From the NCBI RefSeq assembly GCF_017591425.1, contig NW_024466599.1:26884001-26948000 (forward strand): 64,000 bases of DNA, written 5' to 3'. The notes beneath the pieces were generated by a model. That model did not search any database, was not told the origin of the DNA, and saw only the letters and a list, made by a program, of their open reading frames with translations. Every line of letters begins with the position of its first letter. Positions within the stretch are counted from its first letter, which is position 1. This stretch comes from Ochotona curzoniae (taxonomy: Eukaryota > Chordata > Mammalia > Lagomorpha > Ochotonidae). Position numbers and translations under genes: made by a program. This document shows, piece by piece, positions 34,747 through 45,238 of the stretch.

Positions 34747-35052
34747 TATTTATTTATTTTTATTGGAAAGGCAGATTTATGGAAGAAGGGGAGACAAAGA
34801 TCTTCTATCTGTTGGTTCACTCCCCGAGTGGCCACAAGGGCCAGGCTGATGCAAAGCCAGGAGTCAGAGCTTCTTTTAGGTTTTCCATATGGGTACAAGG
34901 GCACAAAGATTTGGGCCATTCTCCACTGTTTTCCCAGGGCAAGCAAGGAGCTGAATGGGAAGTGGAGCAGCCAGGATACCAACTGGCATGCATAGGGGAT
35001 CCTGGCACATGCAAGGCAAGGATTTAATCACTAGGCTATCACACCAGGCCCT
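34747..35052 (-). mobile_element. C-repeat (CSINE)
   Basis: Tail TATTTATTTATTTTTATTGG, GGCAGATTTATGGAAGAAGG, TTGGTTCACTCCCCGAGTGG, GGCAAGCAAGGAGCTGAATG, head CTATCACACCAGGCCC. More diverged than its immediate neighbour, consistent with being the older of the two. Confidence 0.92.
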
Positions 35053-35317
35053 GCATGTATCTTTTTAATAGTCTCACTGAGTGAGTCCCTTTCACACTAA
35101 AATTTTGAGAACCACTACTTTAGCAGGTGCTCTCAGTTCCTGCTCATAGCCAAATGAATGTTCAAAAAATGTCAGCCACACATTTTCCACTCTCAGAGAC
35201 CCTGAGGTATTCGATTGCAGTGTGGCTCTCACAGCACATGTTTTTAGAGCTGCACAGGTCATTCCAATGTTCATCTAAAGTTAGCAAGCACAACCATTAA
35301 GGTGTCTTACTAGGTTA

Positions 35318-35435
35318 GGAGGTGATCACTACTTGATTCCCCATACCTCCCGTCCAAGAACTAACCAGGCTTGACCCTGCTTAGCTTCTGAGATCAGATG
35401 AGATCGGGCTCATTCAGAGTGGTATGGCCATAGAC
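35318..35435 (-). pseudogene. 5S ribosomal RNA pseudogene
   Basis: On the minus strand from 35435 the sequence reads GTCTATGGCCATACCACTCT, then GCCCGATCTCATCTGATCTC, AGAAGCTAAGCAGGGTCAAG and CCTGGTTAGTTCTTGGACGG, which follows vertebrate 5S rRNA in order for about 95 nt. The internal A-box region (AGCTAAGCAGGGTCAAGCCT) differs from the usual form at two positions. Beyond GGGAGG the C-box and 3' arm are degraded, and no T-run terminator follows. CpG sites are lost as expected for an untranscribed copy. It is not a functional 5S gene. Confidence 0.9.
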
Positions 35436-35465
35436 TGACTCTCCATCTCTAAAGCAATTCAAACT

Positions 35466-35630
35466 AATGTTTCTCAGCCTTGGCTGCATCCTCCAGTGAG
35501 CTTGATAAAATCTTGACGCCAAGGCCGTACCCTATGCTGTCTAAATCAGAATCATCCTGAGGTAGGAGTAGGGCTTTAGCTTAAGGTGATCATTTTACTC
35601 CAACGTGCAGCCAAACTTGGAGAATGGTGG
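35466..35630 (+). mobile_element. MER5A-type hAT-Charlie MITE
   Basis: The left end TTTCTCAGCCTTGGCTGCAT and the right end CCAACGTGCAGCCAAACTTG are inverted versions of each other, as in MER5A. The internal phrases AATCTTGACGCCAAGGCCGT and AAATCAGAATCATCCTGAGG fit that family. A GAGAACCACTACTTTAG fragment at 35109 may be the edge of a second MER5-type copy. No transposase is encoded. Confidence 0.8.
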
Positions 35631-36575
35631 GTTATGCATTTTCCTGACTTTCCATAATCCTCTGCTCTTGGCTTTCATCTTTTCTGCAACCCCTTGTTCC
35701 ATACATTTGATCTTGTGAAATGGGGCAATCGGTGGAAGAATGGTGAGGGCAGAAAAGGCAAGATTCAGCTTCATTCTCTTTGGTGCTTAATACAGTGTCG
35801 TCACTTACTCAGTACTCTGGGAGTAAAGGCAACTGGGAAATTTCTAGACCCGTCGTCAGATATCTCCAAGAGGAAGATCCTCCAACCGACATCAAGTTTG
35901 TTTTTCCTCTCAGTTCTTCCCTGGGGTTTCTAAATATTGTTCCAGCATAGGAATTTCAGCTTTTAGTCTTTCCCAATTTCTCATTTCCGTAGCATGCATG
36001 GGTCAAAGAAGCAACGGAAAGTTGGAAATCTTTCCCTTCTAATTAGCAGACGTCTCAGTGGCTGAAAGTATTTATTAGCAATCCTGCCAACCCTAACACA
36101 GAGAATGTTTGTTTCTGTCAACAGCCCGCAGGCCTGTTTTTGTAAGCAATAACAATTATTAATATGTCATCACTGCAACTAGAGAGCCATGAAAGACTTT
36201 TGTCCTGTGTTTATTCAATGTCATTCAGTAGTCACTTCCAAACTGGCCCTTTGGTCCGTGTGAAGGTCAAGCACACCTCCCCATTCTTTAGAGTTGTGCT
36301 GTATCTTGACCTCCAGTGCTACAGACGGAAGGGTGATATTAAATTTGAGACAATTCTGATTCCTTTGCTCTGCTTTGACCCCTGTGATCACCATGTCAAA
36401 GCAGAAACTGTCTGGGTCTTCTATTTCCACCTGCTGTGTCCCCACCTTGTTCTTATGTGCTTAAAATACAAGGGGAGGTCATTCTTCCTTCTATGCTAGG
36501 CTTGACCCCAAGTGCTCAGATGGAAAATGTCCTAGTCTGGAGGCCAGTTTTGCGTTTTTCCAGAACACACATTCT
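35631..36575. other. Unassigned non-coding stretch
   Basis: No gene recognised. The part at about 36030-36190 is AT-rich with TAATTAGC and AACAATTATTAATATG motifs and could be a conserved non-coding element. The 111-codon plus frame at 36164-36499 has no domain. Confidence 0.4.
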
Positions 36576-36888
36576 CAAGGCTAACACAATGGCTCAGTTG
36601 GTTAATCCTCTGTCTGCTAGCACTGGCAATCCATGTGTGTGTCAGTTCCTATCTCAGGGGTTCCACTTCCCATCCAACTCCCTGCTTGTGATCTGGTAAA
36701 GCAGAGAAGGCCGTCCCAAAGCCTTGGGCTCCTGCAGCCACATGGGAGACCCAGAAGAAGTTCCTGGCTCCTGGATTTGGATTAGCTCAGCTCCAGCCAT
36801 GGCAGTCATTTGGGGAATGAACGAACAGATGGAAGATCTTTGTCTCTCCTTCTCTCTTTAAATCTACCTTTCCAATAAAAAATAAATA

Positions 36889-36894
<6 letters not shown>
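36576..36894 (+). mobile_element. C-repeat (CSINE)
   Basis: GGCTAACACAATGGCTCAGT head, CATCCAACTCCCTGCTTGTG, CAAAGCCTTGGGCTCCTGCA, CACATGGGAGACCCAGAAGA, CT block, and AAAAATAAATAAATCC tail. It is followed by (CT)n and then an inverted copy. Confidence 0.92.
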
Positions 36895-36919
<25 letters not shown>

Positions 36920-36920
36920 C
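36893..36920. repeat. (CT)n microsatellite
   Basis: About twelve CT units directly after the tail of the plus-strand C-repeat, between two C-repeats of opposite orientation. Confidence 0.9.
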
Positions 36921-36937
36921 TTTCTATTGCTCTTTCT

Positions 36938-37267
36938 TTTTTAAAAAAAATGTATTTGTTTTTACTGGAAAATCAGATTTACAGATTTATAGGAGAGACA
37001 GACAGAGAGAGAGATTTTTCCAGCCGTTTGTTCACTCCCCTGATGGTCACAATGGCCAGAGTTGAGCCAGAAGCTGAGCCAAGAGCCTCCTCCAGGTCTC
37101 CCATGTGTGTACAAGGTTGCATGGCATTGGGTCATCTTTTGCTACTTTCCCACACCACGATGGGAGAGCTGAATGGGAAGTGGAGCATCTGGGACACCAA
37201 GCAGTTCCTGTATGGGATGTAGCACTTGCAGTTGGAAGACTGGCTTGCTGAGGCAACATGGTGGCTC
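36938..37267 (-). mobile_element. C-repeat (CSINE), inverted relative to its neighbour
   Basis: Reversed tail AAAAAATGTATTTGTTTTTA, GAGAGACAGACAGAGAGAGA, CTCCAGGTCTCCCATGTGTG, GAGCTGAATGGGAAGTGGAG and a head ending CATGGTGGCTCC. A short stretch beyond it (37268-37303: CTCTGCCTTTCAAATGAATC plus poly-A) is the 3' end of another plus-strand C-repeat fragment. Confidence 0.9.
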
Positions 37268-37429
37268 CACTGCTCTGCCTTTCAAATGAATCTTAAAAAA
37301 AAAAAATGTCCTTCAGTTAGCTTAAAACTGCAAACTTCCAAAGGACTTTTCAGGTAGTTCTCTTGAGAATTTGAGACATTTTATGCCTGAGACAACTTCT
37401 TAAAACTTAGAGAAATTTCTAATTTCTAA

Positions 37430-37580
37430 TTAAATACTAATATCAGCTACAACTTATGGAGGATGCTGCTAAGCCTTTCCTCTGTGGGCTCTTATCCAGC
37501 CCTTACACAACCCAAGGAAGGGCCATAATGCCATATTCCCACTGAGCAGAGAAATGTGCTCAGACTGACACACTAGGAGA
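37430..37580 (-). mobile_element. MIR SINE fragment
   Basis: TCTTATCCAGCCCTTACACA then CCCAAGGAAGGGCCATAATG and CCCACTGAGCAGAGAAATGT follow the reversed MIR 3' half (consensus phrases for terminal T-rich end, ACAACCCTATGAGGTAGG and CATTTTACAGATGAGGAAAC). Confidence 0.5.
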
Positions 37581-37602
37581 TACGAAACTATACTTGGATT
37601 TA

Positions 37603-37951
37603 TTTTATTTTTTAAGAAGTTACTTTTTAAAGATGTATTTATTTTTGTTGGAAAGTCAGATATATAGAGAGGAAGAGAGTCAGAGAAGAAGATCTTCCAT
37701 TTGGTGTTTCACTCCCCACGGGCTGCAAAGGCCGGAGCTGAGCCAATCCCAAGCCAGGAGTCAGGAGCCAGAAGCTTCTTCCAGGTCTCCCACATGTGTA
37801 CAAAGTCCCAAGGCTTTGGGCCATCCTCAGCTGCTTTCCCTATCCACCAGCAGGGAACTGGATGGGAAGTGGAGCCACCAGGACATGAACCAGTGTGTAT
37901 GTGGGATCCCAGCGTATGCAAGGCAAGGACTTTAGGATACTGCACCGGGCT
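37603..37951 (-). mobile_element. C-repeat (CSINE) with target-site duplication
   Basis: Full-length copy with tail, CT block, CAGGTCTCCCACATGTGTAC, GGGAACTGGATGGGAAGTGG and CACCGGGCTT head. The flanks TATACTTGGATTTA (37589-37602) and TATACCTGGATTTA (37952-37965) match at 13 of 14 positions, fixing both ends of the insertion. Confidence 0.95.
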
Positions 37952-37965
37952 TATACCTGGATTTA

Positions 37966-38367
37966 GAACTGCACACAAAACTTTATTTTATTGCAGTGGC
38001 TCCTCTAACTCGGGCTGACCTTGCCCTAAGTCTGGAGAACACCTTGCCATTTTCCTGTGCTTTTTATCATGGTTTATGCCACCACTTTGTTGACCTCTCC
38101 ACTCTTACAGCCTCAGTTCTATTCTCTTTGAAACGGAGGATGCCTGTGCAAACTAGCCTAGTGTTCTCAAATTAGGCATCAGACAGGGTGTCTTTGTGTT
38201 CCTACCTTCTTAGGAATTTAAGCTTCTAGATCTCTCACAGAAATCCCCACCTTTTCCTCACCCGGCCTCTCTGCACTTGTTTTCCTCATCAAAAGTTCTC
38301 AGATCTTTGACCAGGACAATTTTTATGCTAATAAGGACATTGAAAAGTGATAGATATACTAAATACC
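37966..38367. other. Unassigned non-coding stretch
   Basis: No gene or repeat recognised. Confidence 0.45.
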
Positions 38368-38785
38368 TTGTGTTAGGAAAGGTTCTCTGAACAAACGGAA
38401 TGAATGGGATACAGATAGGCAGAAAAATACAAATAAGAACATGCTTAACATAGAAGCTGAAGAACCAGGAAAGATGTAATTTAATTTGAGACCCAAGGCC
38501 TGAGAACTGAGAGGAGTGGGGAGTGCTGCTATGACTCCACAGCCCCAAAGCCCAAGAACCAGAAGCTTCGATGCTCGTGAGAAGATAAATGTTCCGACTC
38601 AGAGAAGAAGAGCAAATTCTCCCTTCCTTTCCCTTTTTGTTCTGTGCGAACTCTCAATGGATGATGTTTGCCCAATTGTCTTTATTTAGACTATTGATTT
38701 AAATCCCTCTCTGTTGCATAAACTCCTGTGCAGACACAACCAGAAGTGAGATTTTACCAGTTACCTGGCATCCCTTAATGCAAAG
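38368..38785 (-). mobile_element. Old ERVL-type LTR remnant
   Basis: GGAAAGGTTCTCTGAACAAA at the left, AAGGCCTGAGAACTGAGAGG, GAGCAAATTCTCCCTTCCTT, TTTTTGTTCTGTGCGAACTC, TCAATGGATGATGTTTGCCC and CAGACACAACCAGAAGTGAG follow, in order, the reversed form of a common mammalian LTR whose end reads TTCTCTGGAGAACCCTGA. The family name cannot be fixed by eye. No internal retroviral sequence is present. Confidence 0.65.
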
Positions 38786-40046
38786 TGGTACAGACAATTC
38801 AAGTTCTAAATGTTTTTTCAACTGAGCTACCATGACATCTTGCAAGTGGTAGAAAAAGTCAACTATCAAACACTTGCCTTCCTCAAGGTGAGTTGTCTAT
38901 TCAAGCGCTTCAGTCAGGTGACCATCTCAATGTTTTCATTAGCAGCTGAAGTGACAGCTGTTTCAGGTCTTCCTAGCACCTTGACTGTGCTTTAGGAAAT
39001 AATTCTTGTCCCACTTGTACTTGCAATCGATGTATGACTCCAAAAATAGACACAAGACCAGACTTTGCAACTCAGGATATTACTTTTCCTTGGCCAAAGA
39101 GTAGAATGGAGCCAAATAAATACAATCAGAATTAACTCTAGACTTGACTTCGAGCAAATGGCTAAGGTTCAGATTCTTTAATTCTGGAGTTGAAGTAACT
39201 CTTAGTTTTCGGGCAGACATTTGGTCACAAGATAAGCAGAGGGACATCTGAGCAAAAGGAGAGCCTGTAGGAAGAACACAGAACCAAGAGTTGAGGGACA
39301 GTGGGTTCTGAGACATCCCATCACACTTTGGATCCTGCCGTGACTCAAGTACACTAGTGGACTTTTCAGTTACATGAAAAAACACAATTCTTGTTTTGGC
39401 CGGTTAGGCTGACTTTCTATTACTTGAACAGAAATGTTCCTAGCTAATACAATATCTTTCCACAGGTTATTAGCTGGCTCCTCATGCAACCAAATCATCC
39501 AAATGGTGTTGTGAGGCAAATTGACATAACCTACCTCTCTGCTATCAGATATCTCTACTTCCAGTACTTTTTCAGCATATAAGAAGTGGTTTTATAAATG
39601 ATACACTACACAACAGGATGAAACAATCATATAAGGTAGTGGGAATTAACTTTCTCATGTGGGAATGAGTGAAGATGGAAAGTATCATATACTGAGTAGA
39701 AGAGATTGGTAGATATTAAAATGAACACCTTAATTTTGGTTATGGCTATGTTTTCACTCACTGGCTTTTGGACCTGAGTCAAGAATAGCAAAGCAAAAAC
39801 AAAACTAAAACCTAACAAAAACAAAACCCAGGGAAAGAAGCAAAATTTTCAGAATACTTCAAGTAAGAATAATGATGTGAGCTAATCAATATAGACAAAT
39901 CATTCCATACAAATACTATGAAGCAGAGTATAGGTCAGGGACTATGAGCTAAATACATCAGGGAGTGGGGAGAGATGAAGATTATTCCGCCAGAGGGTAC
40001 AGGCAAAAGGAACGAGAAGTTCTTTTGTGGCAATGGACCATGAAGT
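38786..40046. other. Unassigned non-coding stretch
   Basis: No gene recognised. The minus-strand frame at 39080-39385 (101 codons) has no domain. Confidence 0.45.
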
Positions 40047-40078
40047 GTTTTTTGTTTTGTTTTGTTTTTTGTTTTTTA
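40047..40078. repeat. (TTTTG)n tract
   Basis: Imperfect GTTTTGTTTTGTTTTTTG run of about 32 bp. No SINE is recognisable beside it. Confidence 0.85.
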
Positions 40079-40786
40079 ACATGAGCATTTCAACTCACAA
40101 TGCATGGTAAGGAGAGAGTCATTAGGGAAAATTCTGCAGACTTTTAAAATTCACTTAAAATCACTAGCTAAATTATGTTGTCCATGTGTGGTTAATGAAC
40201 CTGACATTTCAAGGTCAAGAATATTAATTGGCTTTCAGATACTAAGTTCAAGAGAAAGAGGAAATATTTTCAAATTTTCCTCCTAAATAGTGGTTCCCAT
40301 CATTTTCGTGTCCTCACACACACAGAAAAAGACAGCAATTACACAGAACTAAGGTAAAACGACTAGGTCGTTTGCACCATAGATTACTGACCTGAGCTAC
40401 TTCAGTGTCACCCAGGCTCCCTGAAGACTGGAGAATAATTCTTTTGCACACAAATGGGTTGACTCTATCAGTTAAGAAATCCAGTTAAGTCATGTAGAGA
40501 AAATGTGATTTGGAGCTTGACGCAACCTGTGGCAGCTGGCTTGCAATCCTGTGAGTGCCAAACTTCTACAACGGTCCTTCCACGCCCTTCTTTAGCAACT
40601 TCTCTTCATACTCTCCACCCATTTGGTACATTATGCCATGAGTGTTATTGACAAGCTTGTTGTAAAGAATGCTTACAGAAATGACATACATACATCCTCT
40701 GTGCTAGAGGGCAAAGATGGACACCTGGCAGGTCTAGGACACAGTGAACTTCAGTCTGCTCATTCACAAAACAGTGGAAGAGAGGA
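40079..40786. other. Unassigned non-coding stretch
   Basis: No gene or repeat recognised apart from short open frames under 70 codons. Confidence 0.45.
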
Positions 40787-41107
40787 GTCAGCATGGTGGC
40801 ATAGGAAGCTAATCCTCTGTATGGAGTGCCAGTATCCCATGTCAGCATCAGTTAGTGAGCTGGTTGCTCCACTTCTGATTCAGCTACCTGCTTATGGCCT
40901 GGGAAAACATTGGAAAGATGGCTTAAGTACCTGGAACCAGAAGAAGGCCCTGGCTTCAGATAAGCTCAGCTCTGGCCAGGGTGATCATTAGGGTACTGTA
41001 CCTGCAGATGAAAAACCTTCCCTCTGTTTCTCCATCTTTCTCTCTCTCTCTCTCTGTAAAATCTGCCTTTCAAATAAAAAGAAATCAATCTTCAAAAAAA
41101 AAAAAAA
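40787..41107 (+). mobile_element. C-repeat (CSINE)
   Basis: GTCAGCATGGTGGCATAGGA head, GCCAGTATCCCATGTCAGCA, CCTGCTTATGGCCTGGGAAA, a CTCTCT block at about 41036-41055, and a CAAATAAAAAGAAATCAATC tail with a pure A-run. The GTGGGAGACC box is deleted. Confidence 0.9.
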
Positions 41108-41843
41108 CAGTGAAAGATATCCTGTATTTCTTACCTTCCAGGGTTACTAGTAAGATCAAGGAAGAACACTGTTTTTGACCATTGAATGCTACAGAAATAT
41201 GTGGGCTGATGATGATGATGGTGGTGGTGTCATAGTTTGTCCCTGGTCTAGTTCTCATTTTCATGAGCTCCCTGCAATGGACAGGAGTTGAAACAGAGAA
41301 GAACATTGCAGCTGTTGAACCTCCGGTGGCGAGGAGCACAGAGTGTGGGAGGCTATTCTGCAGCTGGGCTTTTGAGTTGGGCCAAGGAGCTGGAGGGGTT
41401 TTGGCTCCTTTAGAACTGCTGTTGAAACTCCCTGGGGAATTTTGCTTTATGAAATTTCCAGCAACTTGAAGATTGCACTGGGTGGATGATTGGGAGGGCT
41501 CCCCATTGGATGAAAGCTTGGGTTCCACAGTGTGCTGGAAAGAGCTGTAGGAGGGAGCTTCTTCCTTGACTCCCACTGTGCGTTGACAGATGCTGCCCCT
41601 CGCACTGCTTATTGCCAATTCCTTTGTTCTCCAAAGCCAAAGAAAATGTATTTGAAGTGAACCCTTTTGAATTGGGCCTATCTTGCACAAATATCCATAG
41701 ATGGTGAAATAATGAACAGGTGAGTTGCACAATGGTTTAATATTGCATTGGAACGGGCTTCTATGGGCTAAGCTATTCACACCAGAGGTGCTGCCACGTA
41801 TTTCAGCATTGTTAGAAAATTCAAAAGGCATTGGAATCAACAC
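41085..41843 (-). CDS. Longest open frame in the window (252 codons), unrecognised
   Basis: The frame is stop-free on the minus strand from 41843 to the poly-T of the adjacent C-repeat, whose A-run reversed encodes the final Phe run. The translation is rich in Ser, Pro and Asn, has no signal peptide, membrane span or known motif, and begins with a Met that has no promoter or splice context. It includes a microsatellite-encoded Thr-Thr-Ile run (41209-41230). A frame this long is unusual for AT-rich DNA. It could be part of an unrecognised repeat family, a decayed processed gene or chance. I do not assign a function. Confidence 0.15.
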   Translation of the reverse strand: MLIPMPFEFSNNAEIRGSTSGVNSLAHRSPFQCNIKPLCNSPVHYFTIYGYLCKIGPIQKGSLQIHFLWLWRTKELAISSARGSICQRTVGVKEEAPSYSSFQHTVEPKLSSNGEPSQSSTQCNLQVAGNFIKQNSPGSFNSSSKGAKTPPAPWPNSKAQLQNSLPHSVLLATGGSTAAMFFSVSTPVHCRELMKMRTRPGTNYDTTTIIIISPHISVAFNGQKQCSSLILLVTLEGKKYRISFTVFFFFED

Positions 41844-43394
41844 AGAGCAAGTTCACAACTATCGAACACAATGTCTACTTTACTGAGAATAGGTAACAGG
41901 TAAAGGAATTGAGATTACACATAGCACATCTGGCAAATAAGAAGGAGTAGCCAACTTTGTGGTTTGTCAGCAAAAGTTACGGTACTTTCTTTTCAACTCG
42001 GGAATGATGTCCTGTAATATTTGCGGAGCATGAGAGATGGAGGTCAATTAATTCTTCTGGATGTCACATCTGATAATATAACAAATTCTAGCCTCCCTCA
42101 AATTTCAGTTATGAAGGAATCACATTTTAAGAGGCCTTTTTCAAAGGTAAAAAGGAATTAAAGGTTATTCCAGGCATGCTCAGTGCCTCTCACAGTTCGG
42201 TCTGCAGGGGACACTCTTCAAAGGCCTTTCCTCCAGCTCACCTTCACTTGTCCCCGGGCCCGAGGCGCCATGCCGCAGGTTGCCCCAGCCTTAGCCCACT
42301 CAACAGAGTGCTTCACCTTGCTGGGATCCTGACTTGTGAGAGCAATGTGAGGAGTCTGAGTATGGGCTGAGCACAAGATGCTGCCAATAACTCCTTGGTA
42401 GTTTTATGAATGTGACAGCATATTGGCATAATGCGAGCTGCAAATAGATCCTGATTCTGGGATTTGCCTTAAGCAGACTTCAACCAAACGCAAGGAGGAA
42501 GCACTAAAACATTGTATAGACAAAATAAAAGTGAAAAGCTACAAACAGTTCTGGAATTTGAGCAATTAATATGTGATGTTCATTAAACTAATTACTTTCG
42601 TGTATGCTCAGAATTTTTCCTAGAAAAATCCCTTTGACCCTGAGCCTACGGAACTGTATCATGAAAAATAATTTTTTAAAAAATCCCTTTGAAAAGAAAA
42701 GCAGAGAAAGGTAAATACTAAGGTTGTTATAAGGAAGGTCAAAAGAAAATCAGAGAAGCATATAAGTAAAAAATAGTATTGTAAATGTATAAATATTTAA
42801 TATTTCATGCTTCATATATAAACAAAAAGAAGAAATAATTTACTAACAGATAAATCCACTAAATAATCCTGACATATTTGTACAGTATTCGTGGAACCAC
42901 GGTTAGCCAGTGTAGTATGACATTATTTTCAAAAAAATTGAAATTACAAACTCTGACTCATATACATAAAAAAGTCAAGCTTTATAGTTTTCCTAAAGGC
43001 CAAGCCATTTCTTAAGCTTATATTGCTCTTAAAATTAGCGATATCTTCTTAAGATTTTTAAGAAGACATATTTTTTAAAAATAAAACTACTGAAATGAGT
43101 GAAAAATAGTAGGAGGTGGGGCAAGGCTCTGCGGGGAGGAAACTTGTGTTCAAACTTTTCAAAACGGAATGTCAGCTCATTTTTTCAGGCATTGCTTTTT
43201 GGCAGAATTTGTAGTTTTCCTCCCACTACTCCCTGCAGTCTGTGGCCAATGTCTGAAAAAAGGATCAGAAGTCATATGAGGGATTTTAAGCAACTAGCAG
43301 GGGATTCTGAAAGAAGCAGCCACTGGAAAATGAAAACACATTCTGAAAGTCCTCAAAAGAGTTTAGAGGGAACTAACATTTGAAGGGGGAAAAA
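41108..43394. other. Non-coding stretch around the long open frame
   Basis: Apart from the frame at 41085-41843, no gene is recognised. A small GC-rich patch at 42252-42280 (CCCCGGGCCCGAGGCGCCAT) stands out in AT-rich surroundings but is too short for a CpG island. From 42660 to 43090 the sequence is very AT-rich. Confidence 0.4.
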
Positions 43395-43835
43395 AATCCT
43401 TCCATTTGTGACAATATGGATGAACTTGCAGAATATTGTGCTAAGTGAACCAAACGCGGAAAGACGCACAGTGTGTGACCTCACCTGGATGAGGAGTCTA
43501 AGTAGAGAAGAAAGGTGATTGTCAGCACGTGGGCTGCGGAGGCAAGAGGAGATACTGCGCAGAGAGCCCAAGGTTTCCGCTACGAAAGGTGGAAGATTTT
43601 GGATCTCACAGTGACTGACTACAGATAACAATACATCATCGTGTACTTGACATTTGCTGGGAGGGTAGATCTTAAACGCTTTCACCACTCGGAAATGTGA
43701 AGCGGTGGACAGTTCAGCTTGATTATAGTGATGTTTCACAGTGCACACATAGATCAAAACATCAAATTGTTCACCTGAAAAATACACAATTTCCACTTTT
43801 CATTTGTGCTTCCTCCCATAAAATTGATAAAGAGA
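43395..43835 (+). mobile_element. Old LINE-1 (L1M-type) 3' end
   Basis: ACAATATGGATGAACTTGCA, then TGTGCTAAGTGAACCAAACG, GTGTACTTGACATTTGCTGG, GAGGGTAGATCTTAAACGCT and ATCAAAACATCAAATTGTTC follow the terminal part of ancient mammalian L1 in exact order. CpG-containing sites are mostly intact-looking by chance mutation rather than age. The 147-codon minus frame at 43353-43796 is a shadow. Confidence 0.85.
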
Positions 43836-44196
43836 AACAATGAGAACTGCTATTTGTATCCACTTGCCACGAAAAGTACAAGTTTTACTTGAAAATATTC
43901 AAGCAACTGGGACTCACCCTGTCCTGTTGTGTGTGAGGTAACACCAGTGTGCAGTCTTGCCCAGAGAGCCATGCTAAGCGCTAAAGCACAGGGCTCAACC
44001 GCAGGGAAACAGACTGGGTGAGCAGAATATTGCTTGAGAAATAACCAAGATCACAATTACTTTTCCAGTCTCGGTTCTTATTTCATTAAGACTTTGTGTA
44101 TCAAGCATTTGTCTGGCCAACTTGTTTAGTGGAGAATTTGCTCAAATGGATTATTCTGCGAAAGGGGAAAATAAAGACTTGAAAGTTTCAGTTTTC
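43836..44196. other. Unassigned non-coding stretch
   Basis: Nothing recognised. Confidence 0.45.
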
Positions 44197-44520
44197 AGGG
44201 TTGGTGCTGTGGTGTAGGTTAAGCCACTAATGGCAATGCCAGCATCCTACATTGGAACTTAAGCTTAAGTCCTGGCTGTCCCACTTCTGATCCAGTCTCC
44301 TATTTATGTGCCTGGGAAAGGAATGGAAAATGGATCAGGTACTTGGGCCCTTGCAACCCACATGAGAGACCAGAGCAGAGTTCTTGGCTACAGCGTGGGC
44401 CAGCCCAGCCATCGGGGCCATCTGGGGAATGAACCCATGGATGGAAGATCTCTTTCTCTTTTGTCTCTACTTCTCTCTGTATCACTCTGCCTTTTAAATA
44501 AAATGTATATTTAAAAGAGA
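44197..44520 (+). mobile_element. C-repeat (CSINE)
   Basis: GGGTTGGTGCTGTGGTGTAG head, AATGCCAGCATCCTACATTG, GTACTTGGGCCCTTGCAACC, GATGGAAGATCTCTTTCTCT and CTGCCTTTTAAATAAAATG tail, all in order. Confidence 0.92.
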
Positions 44521-45019
44521 AGACTTTTCAGCTTCCATGTCGACAGGCAGAGACCTGAGTCCAGGGGAATGAAGGTCCCTTCAGCTACAGAGGGAAGGTG
44601 AACACACAGGACCAGGAATGAAGTGGGCCATCATATAGGTGCAGTTATGCACAGAAACTTGAACAAGAGAGAAGAGATCATTTCATCATCAGGAAAAAGC
44701 TGTGAGGGACAAAGAATTTGCATCAAACAGAAGCCACAGAGCCAGCAAATGCCTAGACACTGACATAGAAACCATGTAGGGGAAGGGTGAGGAGGTGCTT
44801 CCAACCGAAACACAGAGGAAATTTGAGGAAGTTCTCAGAAGACTACGGGAAATGTTCAGTATCAGAATAGGCATGTCCCATGTGGATAGACATCATACAG
44901 TAGCACTGAGTTTTCAATATGGTTAGAAATGCCCTTCTGAAGGCAAGTCTCACCATGGTGAGGAAAATCAGTTATCATAATGATCTATCTATCTGCTGGA
45001 TTAAAACCATCTATCAATG
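44521..45019. other. Unassigned non-coding stretch
   Basis: Nothing recognised. Confidence 0.45.
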
Positions 45020-45238
45020 GCAATAACTACTACTATTAACTAATACTTCACAGGTACCACTTGATACTTCTTTTCTGATCATATTTTCATAGCAAGAGAT
45101 ACACCAGACTATACAGATAAAAAAAATTGAAGTTTTGGTTGTTAAAACAACCTGTCCAAGTCCACACCGCTAAAGTACTGGAGGCAATAATGTAATCTAG
45201 ATCCATGTGACTGCTCTTAATCAGTATCCTTGACTACT
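45020..45238 (-). mobile_element. MIR SINE, nearly full length
   Basis: CTACTATTAACTAATACTTC, GTTAAAACAACCTGTCCAAG, TCCACACCGCTAAAGTACTG and GACTGCTCTTAATCAGTATC follow the reversed MIR, including the reversed tRNA-like head at the right. Confidence 0.75.

Noticed and set aside
34276..35027. 147-codon frames on both strands
   Set aside because: Both are antisense or sense readings of C-repeats; similar peptides recur in other copies.
42252..42280. GC-rich patch as a CpG island or promoter
   Set aside because: Only about 30 bp long with few CpGs and no transcript context.
43353..43796. 147-codon minus-strand frame
   Set aside because: Antisense of an old L1 3' end.
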